Source of the DNA: Chelativorans sp. J32
GTDB taxonomy: Bacteria > Pseudomonadota > Alphaproteobacteria > Rhizobiales > Rhizobiaceae
DNA length: 64,000 bases
Reading direction: 5' to 3'
Assembly (NCBI RefSeq): GCF_000518985.1
Contig: NZ_JAEQ01000012.1
Coordinates: 62,001-126,000 of the forward strand
The notes below the pieces were generated by a model. That model worked only from the letters and a program-made list of their open reading frames with translations. It ran no database searches and was not told where the DNA came from. Both the position numbers and the translations under genes were made by a program. Below are positions 46,638 through 56,878 of this stretch, one piece after another (within the stretch, counting starts at the first letter, position 1; each line of letters opens with the position of its first letter).

Positions 46638-47849
46638 TCAGGCCATGGCCTTCCGCAGGTTCTCGTCCACCTTGTCAAGGAAGCCGGTCGTGGAGAGCCA
46701 CGGCTGGTCCGGACCGATGAGAAGGGCAAGATCCTTGGTCATGAAGCCTGCTTCCACGGTCTCGATACAGACGCGCTCCAGGGTGTCTGCGAACTTTTTC
46801 AGTTCCGCGTTGCCGTCGAGCTTTGCCCGATGCGCGAGACCGCGTGTCCAGGCGAAGATCGAGGCGATCGAGTTCGTGGAGGTTTCTTCGCCCTTCTGGT
46901 GCTGGCGATAGTGGCGGGTCACTGTGCCATGGGCAGCTTCCGCCTCGACAGTCTTGCCATCCGGGGTCATCAGCACGGAGGTCATCAGGCCGAGCGAGCC
47001 GAAGCCCTGGGCCACGATGTCCGACTGCACGTCGCCGTCATAGTTCTTGCAGGCCCAGACATAGCCGCCAGACCATTTGAGGCTCGCCGCCACCATATCA
47101 TCGATCAGGCGGTGCTCGTACCAAAGCTTCTTTTCCTTGAAGGCCGCCTCGAACTCGGCTTCATAGATCTCCTGGAAGATGTCCTTGAAGCGCCCATCAT
47201 AGGCCTTGAGGATCGTGTTCTTTGTCGAGAGATAGACCGGATACCCGCGCTGCAGGCCGTAATTGAAAGATGCACGGGCGAAGTCGCGGATGGAGTCGTC
47301 GAGATTGTACATGGCCAACGTAACGCCGGCACCCGGCGCGTCGAACACTTCGTGCTCGATCACCTGCCCATCTTCGCCCACGAATTTGATGGAGAGCTTG
47401 CCTTTGCCCGGGAATTTGAAGTCTGTGGCGCGATACTGGTCACCAAAGGCGTGGCGCCCGACGATGATGGGTTGTGTCCAGCCGGGCACGAGGCGCGGCA
47501 CGTTGCGGCAGATGATCGGCTCGCGGAAGATCACGCCGCCGAGGATATTGCGGATCGTTCCGTTCGGCGATTTCCACATCTTCTTGAGGCCGAATTCCTC
47601 CACCCGCGCCTCGTCCGGAGTGATGGTGGCGCATTTGACGCCGACGCCATGCTTCTTGATGGCATTTGCAGCATCGATGGTGATTTGGTCGTCGGTTTCG
47701 TCGCGCTTCTGGATGCTGAGATCGTAATATTCGAGATCAATGTCGAGATAGGGATGGATCAGCTTGTCCTTGATGAGCTGCCAGATGATGCGCGTCATCT
47801 CGTCGCCGTCCAGTTCGACGACGGGGTTGTCCACCTTGATCTTCGCCAT
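46638..47849 (-). CDS. icd: NADP-dependent isocitrate dehydrogenase
   Basis: TCA-cycle enzyme converting isocitrate to 2-oxoglutarate and CO2 with NADPH formation. The 403 residues belong to the homodimeric eukaryote-like type II group: [73 protein letters not shown] 47849 has GAGAGAGGCTT upstream. Monocistronic with its own terminator. Confidence 0.98.
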   Translation of the reverse strand: MAKIKVDNPVVELDGDEMTRIIWQLIKDKLIHPYLDIDLEYYDLSIQKRDETDDQITIDAANAIKKHGVGVKCATITPDEARVEEFGLKKMWKSPNGTIRNILGGVIFREPIICRNVPRLVPGWTQPIIVGRHAFGDQYRATDFKFPGKGKLSIKFVGEDGQVIEHEVFDAPGAGVTLAMYNLDDSIRDFARASFNYGLQRGYPVYLSTKNTILKAYDGRFKDIFQEIYEAEFEAAFKEKKLWYEHRLIDDMVAASLKWSGGYVWACKNYDGDVQSDIVAQGFGSLGLMTSVLMTPDGKTVEAEAAHGTVTRHYRQHQKGEETSTNSIASIFAWTRGLAHRAKLDGNAELKKFADTLERVCIETVEAGFMTKDLALLIGPDQPWLSTTGFLDKVDENLRKAMA

Positions 47850-47989
47850 AAGCCTCTCTCCGATAAAGGCGGACCGCGCCGCCGATACATATTCTTGGAA
47901 GTGGCGCCCCTATAGCATTGCCGCGCCGCTTGGCAAAGGCGGCTCACACCCTGCTTTACCCGATTGCGATAAGGCGCTAACAGCCGCTT

Positions 47990-48781
47990 ATGGCAGGTAC
48001 GGATAGACAACGCGAATTGCTCGCCGAGGGCCCCGCGATCATACTGGTCGAGCCCCAGCTTGGCGAAAACATCGGCATGGTGGCGCGCGCGATGGCCAAT
48101 TTCGGCCTGGCGGAGCTCCGGCTCGTCAACCCTCGCGACGGCTGGCCCAACGAAAAGGCCAGGGCGGCGGCAAGCCGCGCAGATCACGTTATCGACACGG
48201 TCAAGGTGTTCGACGATCTTGCAGGTGCGGTGGCGGACCTGAATTTCCTCTATGCCACCACGGCTCGGCCGCGCGATAATTTCAAGCCAGTACGCGGCCC
48301 GGTCGAAGCCACGCGGGAGCTGCGGGCTCGGCACACGGCCGGGCAAAGGACCGGCATCCTCTTCGGCCGCGAACGATGGGGCCTCACCAATGAGGAGGTG
48401 GCGATGGCCGACGAGATCGTCACCTTTCCGGTCAATCCGGCGTTCGCCTCGCTCAATGTCGCACAAGCCGTGCTGCTCATGTCCTATGAATGGATGAAGG
48501 TTGGAGGTGAGGGGGTCGCACCCGTCTCGCCCGAGCACGTTCCGGCCCCTCGCGGGCATCTGAACAGTCTGATGGATTACATCGACCGCGTTCTATCGGA
48601 ACGCGGCTATTTCCGCACTGAGGACAAGAAGCCGAAGATGCTGGACAATCTGAGGGCTCTCTTTACTCGGCCAGGCTTTACCGTGGAGGAGCTGGCGGTG
48701 CTGCGCGGCGTGCTCGTCTCGCTTGAGAAATTCTCGCCGAAACGGCCGCGTGGGTCTGGTGCGCCGGAAGTGGATGATTAG
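47990..48781 (+). CDS. trmJ: tRNA (Cm32/Um32) 2'-O-methyltransferase
   Basis: A SPOUT-fold methyltransferase that 2'-O-methylates position 32 of the tRNA anticodon loop. The 263 residues contain LVEPQLGENIGMVARAMANFG, ILFGRERWGLTNEE and the knot motif FPVNPAFASLNVAQAVLLMS; the C-terminal extension is typical of TrmJ rather than TrmL. Divergent from icd with 140 bases between. Confidence 0.93.
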   Translation: MAGTDRQRELLAEGPAIILVEPQLGENIGMVARAMANFGLAELRLVNPRDGWPNEKARAAASRADHVIDTVKVFDDLAGAVADLNFLYATTARPRDNFKPVRGPVEATRELRARHTAGQRTGILFGRERWGLTNEEVAMADEIVTFPVNPAFASLNVAQAVLLMSYEWMKVGGEGVAPVSPEHVPAPRGHLNSLMDYIDRVLSERGYFRTEDKKPKMLDNLRALFTRPGFTVEELAVLRGVLVSLEKFSPKRPRGSGAPEVDD

Positions 48782-48996
48782 GGGATGGCTCGTGAATAGC
48801 CCCTTTCTTGCAAATTTCAAGAACGTGGGACTTCGCCCAACTCCACGAGTTTGCTTGCTCCTTCATCAAGGGCGAGATGGGCGCCTCTTTCGGCCATGCC
48901 GCAAACCGCCCTCGTTTTCGGTCGAAAGCGGGAGACTCTCCGCCGACAAGAGAGGCGGCCGATTGTCGTCGGCTCTCGGGTTTCAGGTCCTCGTTC

Positions 48997-49797
48997 ATGC
49001 GTGACGATCCGATTCTCTTCTTCGACTCCGGCATTGGCGGCCTTTCCGTGGTGAAGGAAGCGAGGATACTCCTGCCGGATCATCCCTACGTCTATGTCGC
49101 CGATGACGCGGCATTTCCGTATGGAGCATGGGAGGAACAGGCGCTTCGCGATCGCCTGGTGGAGCTTTTCGGGGGCCTCATCACCCGCTTCACACCCTCG
49201 CTCATCGTGATCGCCTGCAATACAGCCTCCACCCTGGCGATCGCCGATCTTCGACAGGCCTATCCGGACCAGCAATTCGTCGGTACCGTGCCGGCCATCA
49301 AGCCTGCAGCGGAGCGTACGCGTTCCGGCCTCGTATCGGTGCTCGCGACGCCAGGCACGGTGAAGCGGCAATATACGCGCGATCTGATCAGCGCCTATGC
49401 CAGCAAGTGTTACGTGCGGCTTGTCGGCAGCGAAAACCTTGCGCAACTGGCGGAGCAGTATATGCGTGAAGGCTTCGTCGACGAGGAGGCGGTGCGAGCG
49501 GAGATCGCGCCCTGCTTCATCGAGCAGGATGGCAGGCGGACGGACATCGTCGTGCTCGCCTGCACGCATTACCCATTCCTGGTCAACCGCATGCGCAAGA
49601 CCGCGCCTTGGCCGGTAGATTGGATCGATACTTCCGAGGCGATTGCCCGCCGCGCCCTGACTTTGGCCAGAACGCTTCCACCTGCCGTTCGGCCGGAAGG
49701 TCCGGACAGTGCTTATTTCACTTCAGGCAATCCGCCCGCGAGCCTGAGGCGATTGGTTTCCGGGTTCGGCTTCAAGATTATGGACGAAAAAACCTGA
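48997..49797 (+). CDS. murI: Glutamate racemase
   Basis: Makes D-glutamate for peptidoglycan. The 266 residues start at [14 protein letters not shown]; the two catalytic Cys are in VIACNTAST and [10 protein letters not shown] chose ATG 48997 as it begins at the conserved N-terminus; the upstream in-frame extension of 63 residues has no ribosome binding site and no homology I recognise. It lies 215 bases after trmJ. Confidence 0.95.
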   Translation: MRDDPILFFDSGIGGLSVVKEARILLPDHPYVYVADDAAFPYGAWEEQALRDRLVELFGGLITRFTPSLIVIACNTASTLAIADLRQAYPDQQFVGTVPAIKPAAERTRSGLVSVLATPGTVKRQYTRDLISAYASKCYVRLVGSENLAQLAEQYMREGFVDEEAVRAEIAPCFIEQDGRRTDIVVLACTHYPFLVNRMRKTAPWPVDWIDTSEAIARRALTLARTLPPAVRPEGPDSAYFTSGNPPASLRRLVSGFGFKIMDEKT

Positions 49798-49817
49798 AGC
49801 GCCGGCGAGGCCTTTCA

Positions 49818-50819
49818 TCAAGTCAGGATGTCCACATCCAGTCGCTGGCGCCTGTTTTGGCGGCCAAGATGATCCAGCATGCGCCTGATGCCTTCGCGCA
49901 GGCCGATGGACGGCACGAGTCCGAACGAGGATTGCAGGGCTGTGTCACCACAGCGGAAGAATGCGCCTTCCGGCTTGTCGGTCATGCCGGAGATGTTCGG
50001 AGTCCAGCCGATCTCCGCAGTGACCATGCCCGCAAGTTCGATGAAGGACGTAGGTGTTCCGGAAGAGAGGTTGAGGCTGGCGCCATTCGGTAACTGGCGG
50101 AAGGTCTTCCAGATGAACTCGACGCAGTCCTCGATATGGATGAAGTCACGGCACTGATGGCCGCTCCCCCATACGAAAACCTCGCTCGCACCCTTCTGTT
50201 TGAGAAGCCTGTTGCAGATCGCCGGGAAGGGATAGGAGAAATCCTGATCTTCCCCATAGCCGCTGAACGGCCGGTACGCGACGGCCCGGCCGGCATATTT
50301 TTCGACATAGAGTTTCAGGAGATACTCGCCGGTCAGCTTGGACCAGCCATAGCTCAAGTCCGGGACGCCGACGGCATCGGTAAAGTCGATCATGTCTTCG
50401 GCGAGCTTTTGACACACACCCGCACGCTGTAGGCTCATGGGGTAAGCGGCGCTGGAGCTGAGATAGACGACGAGTCCCGGTTCCGTGCGCGCCGCCCACC
50501 TCCACATGGAAGCGTCTATCGCCAGATCTTCGGCTACGCAGAGTGCATGGTTCTCAAGCTTTATGCGGCCACCGACGATGGCGGCCAGATGAAACACATA
50601 ATCGAACCGCTCTTCCGATCTGTCGAAGAAGAGCCGGCAGTCCTCATGAATGAAGGAGAATGCGCCTTTCGGTCGGCAAGGCCAATGGTCCGGGTGACGC
50701 GCTCCCGTTCCGAAGACCAAGGAATCCACACAGACGACTTCGATACCTTCCGAAAGCAGCTTTGCGCAGAGATGGCGCCCGGCAAAGCCTGCTCCTCCCG
50801 TCACCAGTGCACGCGCCAT
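49818..50819 (-). CDS. NAD-dependent nucleotide-sugar epimerase/dehydratase
   Basis: An extended SDR of 333 residues. The NAD motif is ALVTGGAGFAGRHLCAKLLS, the catalytic site YGWSKLTGEYLL with SSSAAYP before it, and the substrate-binding part contains WGSGHQCRDFIHIEDCVEFI. It resembles GDP-mannose 3,5-epimerase/GDP-fucose synthase-like enzymes, but the sugar is not certain. A glycosyltransferase gene starts 10 bases upstream on the same strand, so the pair probably builds a surface or storage glycan. Confidence 0.88.
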   Translation of the reverse strand: MARALVTGGAGFAGRHLCAKLLSEGIEVVCVDSLVFGTGARHPDHWPCRPKGAFSFIHEDCRLFFDRSEERFDYVFHLAAIVGGRIKLENHALCVAEDLAIDASMWRWAARTEPGLVVYLSSSAAYPMSLQRAGVCQKLAEDMIDFTDAVGVPDLSYGWSKLTGEYLLKLYVEKYAGRAVAYRPFSGYGEDQDFSYPFPAICNRLLKQKGASEVFVWGSGHQCRDFIHIEDCVEFIWKTFRQLPNGASLNLSSGTPTSFIELAGMVTAEIGWTPNISGMTDKPEGAFFRCGDTALQSSFGLVPSIGLREGIRRMLDHLGRQNRRQRLDVDILT

Positions 50820-50828
50820 TTCTCCTCC

Positions 50829-52091
50829 CTAATGGGCCGTGAAAGAGACTTTGCCCAAATAAATGTCGACGATCCTGCGGGACCACTCCTCCCAACTCGG
50901 GGCGATCTTCTGGCCATAGGCGAACGCGCCGTCGCTCAACCGCCGCACGAGTTCGGCGTTACGCATGAGAGCCATTTTTTCCGCCAGGGATTTCGCGTTT
51001 CCGCTCTCAAAGACCAGCCCCGCTCGGTTCTCCTCGACCTCTCTGGCGATGAGGGCGTTGCTGCTCACGATGACGGGGATGCCGCACATCAGTGCCTCGG
51101 CCGTCACCAGGCCATAGGGCTCGGGCATTCTTGACGGCATGATCAGATATCGGGTCTTGCAGGCGATCCGGGCGACTTCGTCGTCTTCAAGCCAGCCGGC
51201 CACCCGGCAATGGGGGAGCGCCAGCCGCGTTTCTGCAAGAAGTGGCCCCCGACCGATGAGTGTGGCGGATATGCGCGTGTAGTTGAGAGCTTCCGCGAGC
51301 GTGCGCACACCCTTTTCCCAGGTCATGCGGCCCAGATAGAGAACGGTTTCGTTTTCCCATGCCCGCACGCGCCCGTTTCTTGAGAGGGGGGTCGCCGGCG
51401 TTCTGAGGGTCAGGAATTTCCTCAACGGGCCGGACCGCAGATATGGTTCCATATTCTCATGCGCGAGAATGATGTCGACCCGGCTCCAAAAGGCATCGCC
51501 GGCGCCTTTCTGGGTGAGGGAGCGTGCGAAGCGCCAGAGCTTATGGAAATAATTGCGCTTGTCACAATTTGTGGCGAGGCACGGAAGGGAAAGAGGACGA
51601 AGATTGCAGATGTCACCCCTCCGGTAGTTCACGTAACCACCATTGGGACATGCCGCAAAAAAATCGTGTGTGGTGAGAAGCACCCTTGCATCGTGCCGCG
51701 CAAGAGCGTGGAAGATCGACGGCGAGAGTATCTGTGACCAGCCGTGGACGTGAACGACGGTGTTTCCGGAGCGGGCTGTAAGCAACTGCCGCAGCGCCCG
51801 ATAGGCTCGAGGATTGAAATTCCTGCTGAACAAATCCCCCGCGCTGACGCCATCCCGCAGAGGCTTCTCCCCCAACGCCTCGACATGCACCTGCGGAAAC
51901 ATCTCGCGAATGCCGGCGCCGTCATCCCCCACCAGGACCGCACAATCGATATTCGCCGCAGTGGCGGCCTCGATGCAGCGCATTGCTACCTTGGTGGCGC
52001 CGCCCCGGACAGTCGACACGTCATTGATCACCAAAAGGCGCAACGAAACCCCCCGCTCCAGGACCACGGAGTTCGTAAAAGCGGATGCCAT
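50829..52091 (-). CDS. GT4-family glycosyltransferase
   Basis: A GT-B fold retaining glycosyltransferase of up to 420 residues: N-terminal fold LLVINDVSTVRGGATKVAM, linker VLYLGRMTWEKGVRTLAEAL and the nucleotide-sugar site PSRMPEPYGLVTAEALMCGI. The ATG at 52091 has only a weak ribosome binding site; TTG 52043 (protein starting MRLLVINDV) is preceded by GGAGCGGGG at ideal spacing and may be the true start. It shares an operon with the downstream epimerase. Acceptor and donor unknown. Confidence 0.88.
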   Translation of the reverse strand: MASAFTNSVVLERGVSLRLLVINDVSTVRGGATKVAMRCIEAATAANIDCAVLVGDDGAGIREMFPQVHVEALGEKPLRDGVSAGDLFSRNFNPRAYRALRQLLTARSGNTVVHVHGWSQILSPSIFHALARHDARVLLTTHDFFAACPNGGYVNYRRGDICNLRPLSLPCLATNCDKRNYFHKLWRFARSLTQKGAGDAFWSRVDIILAHENMEPYLRSGPLRKFLTLRTPATPLSRNGRVRAWENETVLYLGRMTWEKGVRTLAEALNYTRISATLIGRGPLLAETRLALPHCRVAGWLEDDEVARIACKTRYLIMPSRMPEPYGLVTAEALMCGIPVIVSSNALIAREVEENRAGLVFESGNAKSLAEKMALMRNAELVRRLSDGAFAYGQKIAPSWEEWSRRIVDIYLGKVSFTAH

Positions 52092-52257
52092 CCGTGATCA
52101 CGTTGAATATCCCACCTTTCACGGGAGGGGATTAACTTGTCATTTCGCATTAGAAAGGGAGGAGGGCCTTCGTCCTTGCTTACTGGGGGATGGCGCCGAA
52201 CGGTTGATTGTCACAAACGGTTGACTTTCCTGCCCATCTCCCCTAGGGACAGTCGCG
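52092..52257 (+). ncRNA. Candidate small RNA or rpsD leader ending at an orphan terminator
   Basis: A strong rightward terminator at 52258-52291 has no rightward gene in front of it: all genes from 49818 to 52091 are on the other strand. So a short transcript starting within these ~165 bases is implied, either an independent small RNA or an attenuated rpsD leader. The region contains the direct repeat CGGTTGA (52200-52223). No convincing short ORF or consensus promoter found. Limits approximate. Confidence 0.35.
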
Positions 52258-52291
52258 AGCGCGATGGCGTCATTCGCCGCCGCGCTTTTTT
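52258..52291 (+). terminator. Orphan Rho-independent terminator upstream of rpsD
   Basis: AGCGCG-AT-GGCG, loop TCATT, CGCC-GC-CGCGCT then TTTTT. It lies 135 bases before rpsD, on the same strand. Confidence 0.75.
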
Positions 52292-52425
52292 GACGTGTCC
52301 CGTGGAAGTTGCCTCAAGCGTGTGGCAATGTCCTGTCAGGCCTCGGAAACGGAGGCCAGAGGAGGGCGCGTTTCCTTCATCCGTAACATGCGGTTGCGGA
52401 TGTAATTTGTTGTAAAGGGAATGCG

Positions 52426-53043
52426 ATGAGCAAACGCCAATCCGCGAAATACAAGATCGATCGCCGTATGGGCGAGAACATTTGGGGCCGCCCCAAATCG
52501 CCGGTCAACCGCCGTGAATACGGCCCGGGCCAGCACGGCCAGCGCCGCAAGGGGAAGCTTTCGGACTTCGGCCAGCAGCTGCGTGCGAAGCAGAAGCTCA
52601 AGGGCTATTACGGCGACATCTCCGAGAAGCAGTTCCGCCGCATCTATGACGAGGCGAACCGCCGCAAGGGCGAGACGACCGAAAACCTGATCGGCCTCCT
52701 GGAATCGCGCCTCGACGCGATCGTCTTCCGTGCCAAGTTCGTGCCGACGCCTTTCGCCGCGCGCCAGTTCATCAACCACGGCCATGTCAAGGTGAATGGT
52801 CGCCGGGTGAATATCCCGTCCTACCGCTGCAAGCCGGGCGACGTGATCGAGGTGCGTGAGAAGTCGAAGCAGCTCACCATGGTTCTGGAGGCGGTTGCGC
52901 TTCCCGAGCGCGACGTGCCGGATTACATCGAGGTCGATCACAACAAGATGACCGCGAAATATGTCCGCATGCCTGCGCTCGCCGACGTGCCCTATGCGGT
53001 GGTGATGGAGCCCAACCTCGTCATCGAGTACTATTCGCGCTGA
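52426..53043 (+). CDS. rpsD: 30S ribosomal protein S4
   Basis: Primary 16S rRNA-binding protein that nucleates the 30S body. The 205 residues show the S4 N-terminus ([20 protein letters not shown], without the zinc-binding Cys of other bacteria) and the S4 RNA-binding domain ([36 protein letters not shown]). AAAGGGAATGCG precedes the ATG. It is a single-gene unit with its own terminator, typical for rhizobia. Confidence 0.98.
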   Translation: MSKRQSAKYKIDRRMGENIWGRPKSPVNRREYGPGQHGQRRKGKLSDFGQQLRAKQKLKGYYGDISEKQFRRIYDEANRRKGETTENLIGLLESRLDAIVFRAKFVPTPFAARQFINHGHVKVNGRRVNIPSYRCKPGDVIEVREKSKQLTMVLEAVALPERDVPDYIEVDHNKMTAKYVRMPALADVPYAVVMEPNLVIEYYSR

Positions 53044-53065
53044 TATCTGTTCAGTTCGTTGGAAG

Positions 53066-53088
53066 AGGCCGCCATTGGCGGCCTTTTT
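53066..53088 (+). terminator. Rho-independent terminator of rpsD
   Basis: AGGCCGCC, loop ATT, GGCGGCCT followed by TTTT. Confidence 0.88.
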
Positions 53089-53128
53089 CTTTTGTTGGAC
53101 CGGCGTTATGGAGGGGCGGGAGATCATC

Positions 53129-54007
53129 ATGACAATCCACCAGCCGCGTTTGCCCCATACCGCCGACCCCGATGAAGCCGCCGGTCATCCGCTCTTTGCC
53201 GGCGCGCCCTCCTCGGTGGAGTTCAACAAGCTCAGGAAACGTCTCCTGCGCCAAACCCGGCAAGTGCTTGAGGATTTCTCGATGGTGCGGCCAGGTGAGC
53301 GCTGGCTGATCGCCCTGTCCGGCGGCAAGGATTCCTATGGCCTGCTCGCTATCCTGCTCGATCTGAAATGGCGCGGGCTTCTGCCGGTCGAACTTCTCGC
53401 CTGCAATCTCGACCAGGGTCAGCCGAATTTTCCAAAACACATATTGCCGGATTATCTGACGCGGCTCGGTGTTCCCCACCGCATCGAATACCAGGACACC
53501 TATTCCGTCGTCACTGAGAAGATCCCGGAAAACAGGACATACTGCTCATTATGCTCGCGCCTGCGCCGCGGGCATTTATATCGTATCGCGCGGGAGGAGG
53601 GGTGTTCTGCCCTGGTGCTTGGCCACCACCGCGAGGACATCCTTGAAACCTTCTTCATGAATCTCTTCCATGGTGGGCGGCTCGCTGCCATGCCCCCAAA
53701 GCTTCTGAACGACGAGGGCGATGTTCTGGTGCTGCGCCCGCTTGCTTATTGCGCGGAAGCGGATCTCGCCAAATTCGCCGAGGGGATGAAATTTCCGATC
53801 ATCCCCTGCGACCTCTGCGGCAGCCAGGACGGCCTGCAGCGCAATGCCATGAAGGCCATGCTGGCTGACATCGAAAAACGCATGCCCGGCCGCAAGGATA
53901 CGATGATCCGCGCGCTCACGAATGTGCGGCCGTCGCATCTGCTCGACCGCCAGCTTTTCGACTTCACAAATCTCTCTCCAGAAGAAAACCAGACTGATGC
54001 GTTTTGA
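53129..54007 (+). CDS. ttcA: tRNA 2-thiocytidine(32) biosynthesis protein TtcA
   Basis: An iron-sulphur PP-loop enzyme that thiolates cytidine 32 in the tRNA anticodon loop. The 292 residues have the PP-loop [12 protein letters not shown] and the paired CxxC motifs in [12 protein letters not shown], with a third in [15 protein letters not shown] 53129 is preceded by GGGGCGGGAG; ATG 53108 is a less likely start. The inositol-phosphatase-like gene overlaps its end by 11 bases. Confidence 0.93.
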   Translation: MTIHQPRLPHTADPDEAAGHPLFAGAPSSVEFNKLRKRLLRQTRQVLEDFSMVRPGERWLIALSGGKDSYGLLAILLDLKWRGLLPVELLACNLDQGQPNFPKHILPDYLTRLGVPHRIEYQDTYSVVTEKIPENRTYCSLCSRLRRGHLYRIAREEGCSALVLGHHREDILETFFMNLFHGGRLAAMPPKLLNDEGDVLVLRPLAYCAEADLAKFAEGMKFPIIPCDLCGSQDGLQRNAMKAMLADIEKRMPGRKDTMIRALTNVRPSHLLDRQLFDFTNLSPEENQTDAF

Positions 54008-54824
54008 AGAGAACCAGATCGAGTGGCTTTCGGAACTGCTCCGCGCTGCCGCAAAGGCCGAGATCATGCCCCGTTTCCGCCGGCTGGGCGATGCGGATGT
54101 GCGCCAGAAGTCTTCGCCAGCTGATCTGGTCACTGAAGCGGACGTCAACGCCGAACGCGTCATCACGAAGGCGCTGCTTGAACGTTATCCAAACGCGCTG
54201 GTCGTCGGTGAAGAAGCATGTGCGGCTGAGCCGTCCTTGTTATCGGGGCTAAAAGAGGCCGAACTGGCCTTCGTGCTCGATCCTGTCGACGGCACATTCA
54301 ACTTCGCTTCCGGCGTTCCGCTTTTTGGCGTGATGCTCGGCGTCATCGTCAAGGGCGAGACCGTAGCAGGCATCATCCACGATCCGGTCGGCGACGACTG
54401 GCTGATTGGCCTGAAGGGCGGCGGCAGTCACATTCGGCGCGCCGATGGAGGACTTTCTGCCGTGCGGGTCGCCGATCCTGTTCCCGTGTCCGAAATGACG
54501 GGAGCGGTCTCATGGTCGTTCCTTGCGGAGCCGGAACGTTCGCGTCTGGCCAAAAACCACGCCAAGTGCCTTGCCTTGATTGGGTATCGTTGCGCGGCTC
54601 ACGAATACCGGGTGATCGCGCAAGGATATGCGCATTTTGCGGTCTACGCGAAGCTCATGCCATGGGATCATCTTGCCGGCGCGCTTATTCATACGGAAGC
54701 TGGCGGCTATGTCGCCCGCTTTGACGGGAGCCCCTATCTTCCCTTCCATACAGACGGCGGCCTTCTGGTTGCCCCCGACCCCGAGAGCTGGAAGGCTCTC
54801 AGGGCGGAGCTATGGGCCGAATAG
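53997..54824 (+). CDS. Inositol-monophosphatase-family protein
   Basis: A Mg-dependent, Li-sensitive phosphatase fold of 275 residues with the diagnostic motifs [22 protein letters not shown] and [20 protein letters not shown]. Candidates are inositol, histidinol or sulfated-nucleotide phosphatase, and the sequence alone does not decide. The start overlaps ttcA by 11 bases (translational coupling). The stop abuts the stop of the convergent exporter gene, with no base between. Confidence 0.9.
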   Translation: MRFEENQIEWLSELLRAAAKAEIMPRFRRLGDADVRQKSSPADLVTEADVNAERVITKALLERYPNALVVGEEACAAEPSLLSGLKEAELAFVLDPVDGTFNFASGVPLFGVMLGVIVKGETVAGIIHDPVGDDWLIGLKGGGSHIRRADGGLSAVRVADPVPVSEMTGAVSWSFLAEPERSRLAKNHAKCLALIGYRCAAHEYRVIAQGYAHFAVYAKLMPWDHLAGALIHTEAGGYVARFDGSPYLPFHTDGGLLVAPDPESWKALRAELWAE

Positions 54825-56072
54825 TCAGACCCGCGGGTTTATCTGCCGGAACAGCCGGCCATGCTCCCCGATCAGCACCAGAATGAGGCTCGCCAGGCCG
54901 AGTGCGAAGTAGCCCAGCGCCAAGGGGCGCAGCGTGCCGTCGAAAGCCTGCCCGATCAGGGCGCCGATGATGCCGCTTCCGATCGTTGCAATGAAACCCT
55001 GCACGGCTGCCGCAGTGCCGGCCACATGGCCGAGAGGTTCCATAGCGATCGCGTTGAAATTCGTGCCGACCCAGCCGAACTGGAACATCGAAACCGAGAA
55101 GAGCACGAAGAAAAGCCAGAAGGGAACAGGCCCGAGAAGAGCAAGCGCCAGCCAGATCCCGGTGGTGAAGAGAAAACCGAGAAGCGCACCGTGCGAAAGC
55201 CGCCGCATCCCGAAACGCCCGACGAAACGCGAATTGGTGAAGGACGATAGCGCCATCAGTCCCGCGCCAATCGCGAACATGATCGGGAAGAGAGTCCCGA
55301 GATCATAGATATCGACATAAATTTGCTGCGCGGAATTGATGAAGCCGAACAGCGCACCCAGGATCGCGGTGGTGGCGAGGGTGTAGCAGAGCGATATGCG
55401 ATCCGTCAGCACGTAGCGGAAGCCCTGGACGATCGAACTGAAGGAGAGCGAGCGGCGCAGCTCCGGCGCGAGCGTTTCAGGCAGCCTCAGCATTGCCCAG
55501 AGCGTGACGGCCAGGGATGTGAAGCCCATCAGCAGGAAGATCATGTGCCAGCTGCCGAAGATCATTGCCGCTTGGCCGAGGCTTGGCGCAATGACCGGAA
55601 TCACCATGAAGACCATCATCACCATGGAGAGGACCTCGGCCATCTGGCGGCCGCCGAAAATGTCGCGAATGGCTGAGATGGCGATGACGCGCGTCGCCGC
55701 CGCCCCGATGCCCTGCAGAAAGCGCAGGGCGAGAAGCAGGCCGAAACTCGGCGCGAACACGCACGCAAAGGCGGTCACGATATAGGCAGCCAATCCGACG
55801 AGCAGCGGTCCGCGGCGGCCGAAGCGGTCGGCTATAGGCCCATAGAAAAGCTGTGCCACGCCAAAGCCGCCGACATAGGCGCTGACGACGAGCTGGCGCC
55901 GGTTGGGATCCTCTACGCCAAGGGCAGCACCGATCTGCTGCAAGCCCGGCAGCATGATGTCTATGGCCATTGCGTTCAGCGCCATCAGCGCGGCCGCCAG
56001 ACCCATGAACTCGGCCTTGCTGATGGTCAAAACGGATTTCGAATGGTCCTCCTGTGCAACTGCCTTTTGCAT
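54825..56072 (-). CDS. Bcr/CflA-type MFS drug exporter
   Basis: A 415-residue, 12-helix major facilitator. Motif A appears as GPIADRFGRRGPLL and motif C-like RFLQGIGAAATRVIAISAIRD, features of the DHA1 Bcr/CflA group that exports antibiotics and small metabolites by proton antiport. ATG 56072 is preceded by GGAGCGGACT. The substrate is not predictable. Confidence 0.9.
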   Translation of the reverse strand: MQKAVAQEDHSKSVLTISKAEFMGLAAALMALNAMAIDIMLPGLQQIGAALGVEDPNRRQLVVSAYVGGFGVAQLFYGPIADRFGRRGPLLVGLAAYIVTAFACVFAPSFGLLLALRFLQGIGAAATRVIAISAIRDIFGGRQMAEVLSMVMMVFMVIPVIAPSLGQAAMIFGSWHMIFLLMGFTSLAVTLWAMLRLPETLAPELRRSLSFSSIVQGFRYVLTDRISLCYTLATTAILGALFGFINSAQQIYVDIYDLGTLFPIMFAIGAGLMALSSFTNSRFVGRFGMRRLSHGALLGFLFTTGIWLALALLGPVPFWLFFVLFSVSMFQFGWVGTNFNAIAMEPLGHVAGTAAAVQGFIATIGSGIIGALIGQAFDGTLRPLALGYFALGLASLILVLIGEHGRLFRQINPRV

Positions 56073-56163
56073 AGTCCGCTCCAATAGGAATGCGCGCGAA
56101 AAGTCACGCGGCCACAATCAAATAAGTCCAGGGTCCAAAAGTTTGCGCTCAGGACCGAACAGC

Positions 56164-56194
56164 GAAAAAATACGTCGGCCATTGGCCGACGTAT
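56164..56194 (-). terminator. Rho-independent terminator downstream of grxD
   Basis: Minus-strand ATACGTCGGCC, loop AAT, GGCCGACGTAT followed by TTTTT; about 70 bases after the grxD stop. Confidence 0.88.
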
Positions 56195-56262
56195 GGGAAA
56201 GCTGGAATTTGGACGTCCGAAGAGCTTCGGGCGTTGATGCCGGCGTCAGGCGCCGGCGGAGA

Positions 56263-56598
56263 TCAGGCCGCGCCGCGCGCAGTCACTCCCTTTTCCTCGA
56301 GGAAGGTTTTCAATTCGCCAGCCTGGAACATCTCGCGTACGATGTCACAGCCGCCGACGAATTCACCCTTCACATAAAGCTGGGGGATTGTCGGCCAGTT
56401 TGAATATTCCTTGATGCCCTGGCGCAACTCGTCCGAGGTCAGCACGTTGACGCCCTTGTAGTCGACCCCGAGATAGTCGAGAATCTGCACGACCTGGCCG
56501 GAGAAGCCGCACTGCGGGAAGCCGGGCGTTCCCTTCATGAAGAGAACCACGTCGTTCGTCTTCACCTCGTTGTCGATGAATTCATTGATGCCGCTCAT
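56263..56598 (-). CDS. grxD: Monothiol glutaredoxin (CGFS type)
   Basis: A 111-residue monothiol glutaredoxin that binds a [2Fe-2S] cluster with glutathione and transfers it. It has the active site [16 protein letters not shown], the [21 protein letters not shown] loop in the same order as family members, and no second active-site Cys. In rhizobia grxD usually follows bolA directly; here an opposite-strand gene lies between them. Confidence 0.96.
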   Translation of the reverse strand: MSGINEFIDNEVKTNDVVLFMKGTPGFPQCGFSGQVVQILDYLGVDYKGVNVLTSDELRQGIKEYSNWPTIPQLYVKGEFVGGCDIVREMFQAGELKTFLEEKGVTARGAA

Positions 56599-56878
56599 CG
56601 CGTATTCCTTTCAGAGCCGGGGAGGGGACCGGCTAGCTAAGCATTGCTTACCTATACTTATTGCACGATTCGCGCGGGTGCAATGCGGCGAGAATTATTA
56701 TCCTGGCGTGCGGAGGGCATGGTCACGGATGCCGGTGGCGCGTGCCATCGCAGTGCCTGCTCGAATCCGCAGGCATAAATAGAAAAAAACCGCTCATAAC
56801 GAAAGGACGAATTACGTTCTCTCAGCGCTCGAAGTCTCTTCCGTCGTGCGGAAGGGAGCGTTCGGCAATTCGTAGAAT

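Noticed and set aside
52137-52415. 92-codon frame starting at TTG after GGGAGGGG upstream of rpsD
   Set aside because: It reads through the terminator hairpin and T-run at 52258-52291, and the product has no recognisable feature.
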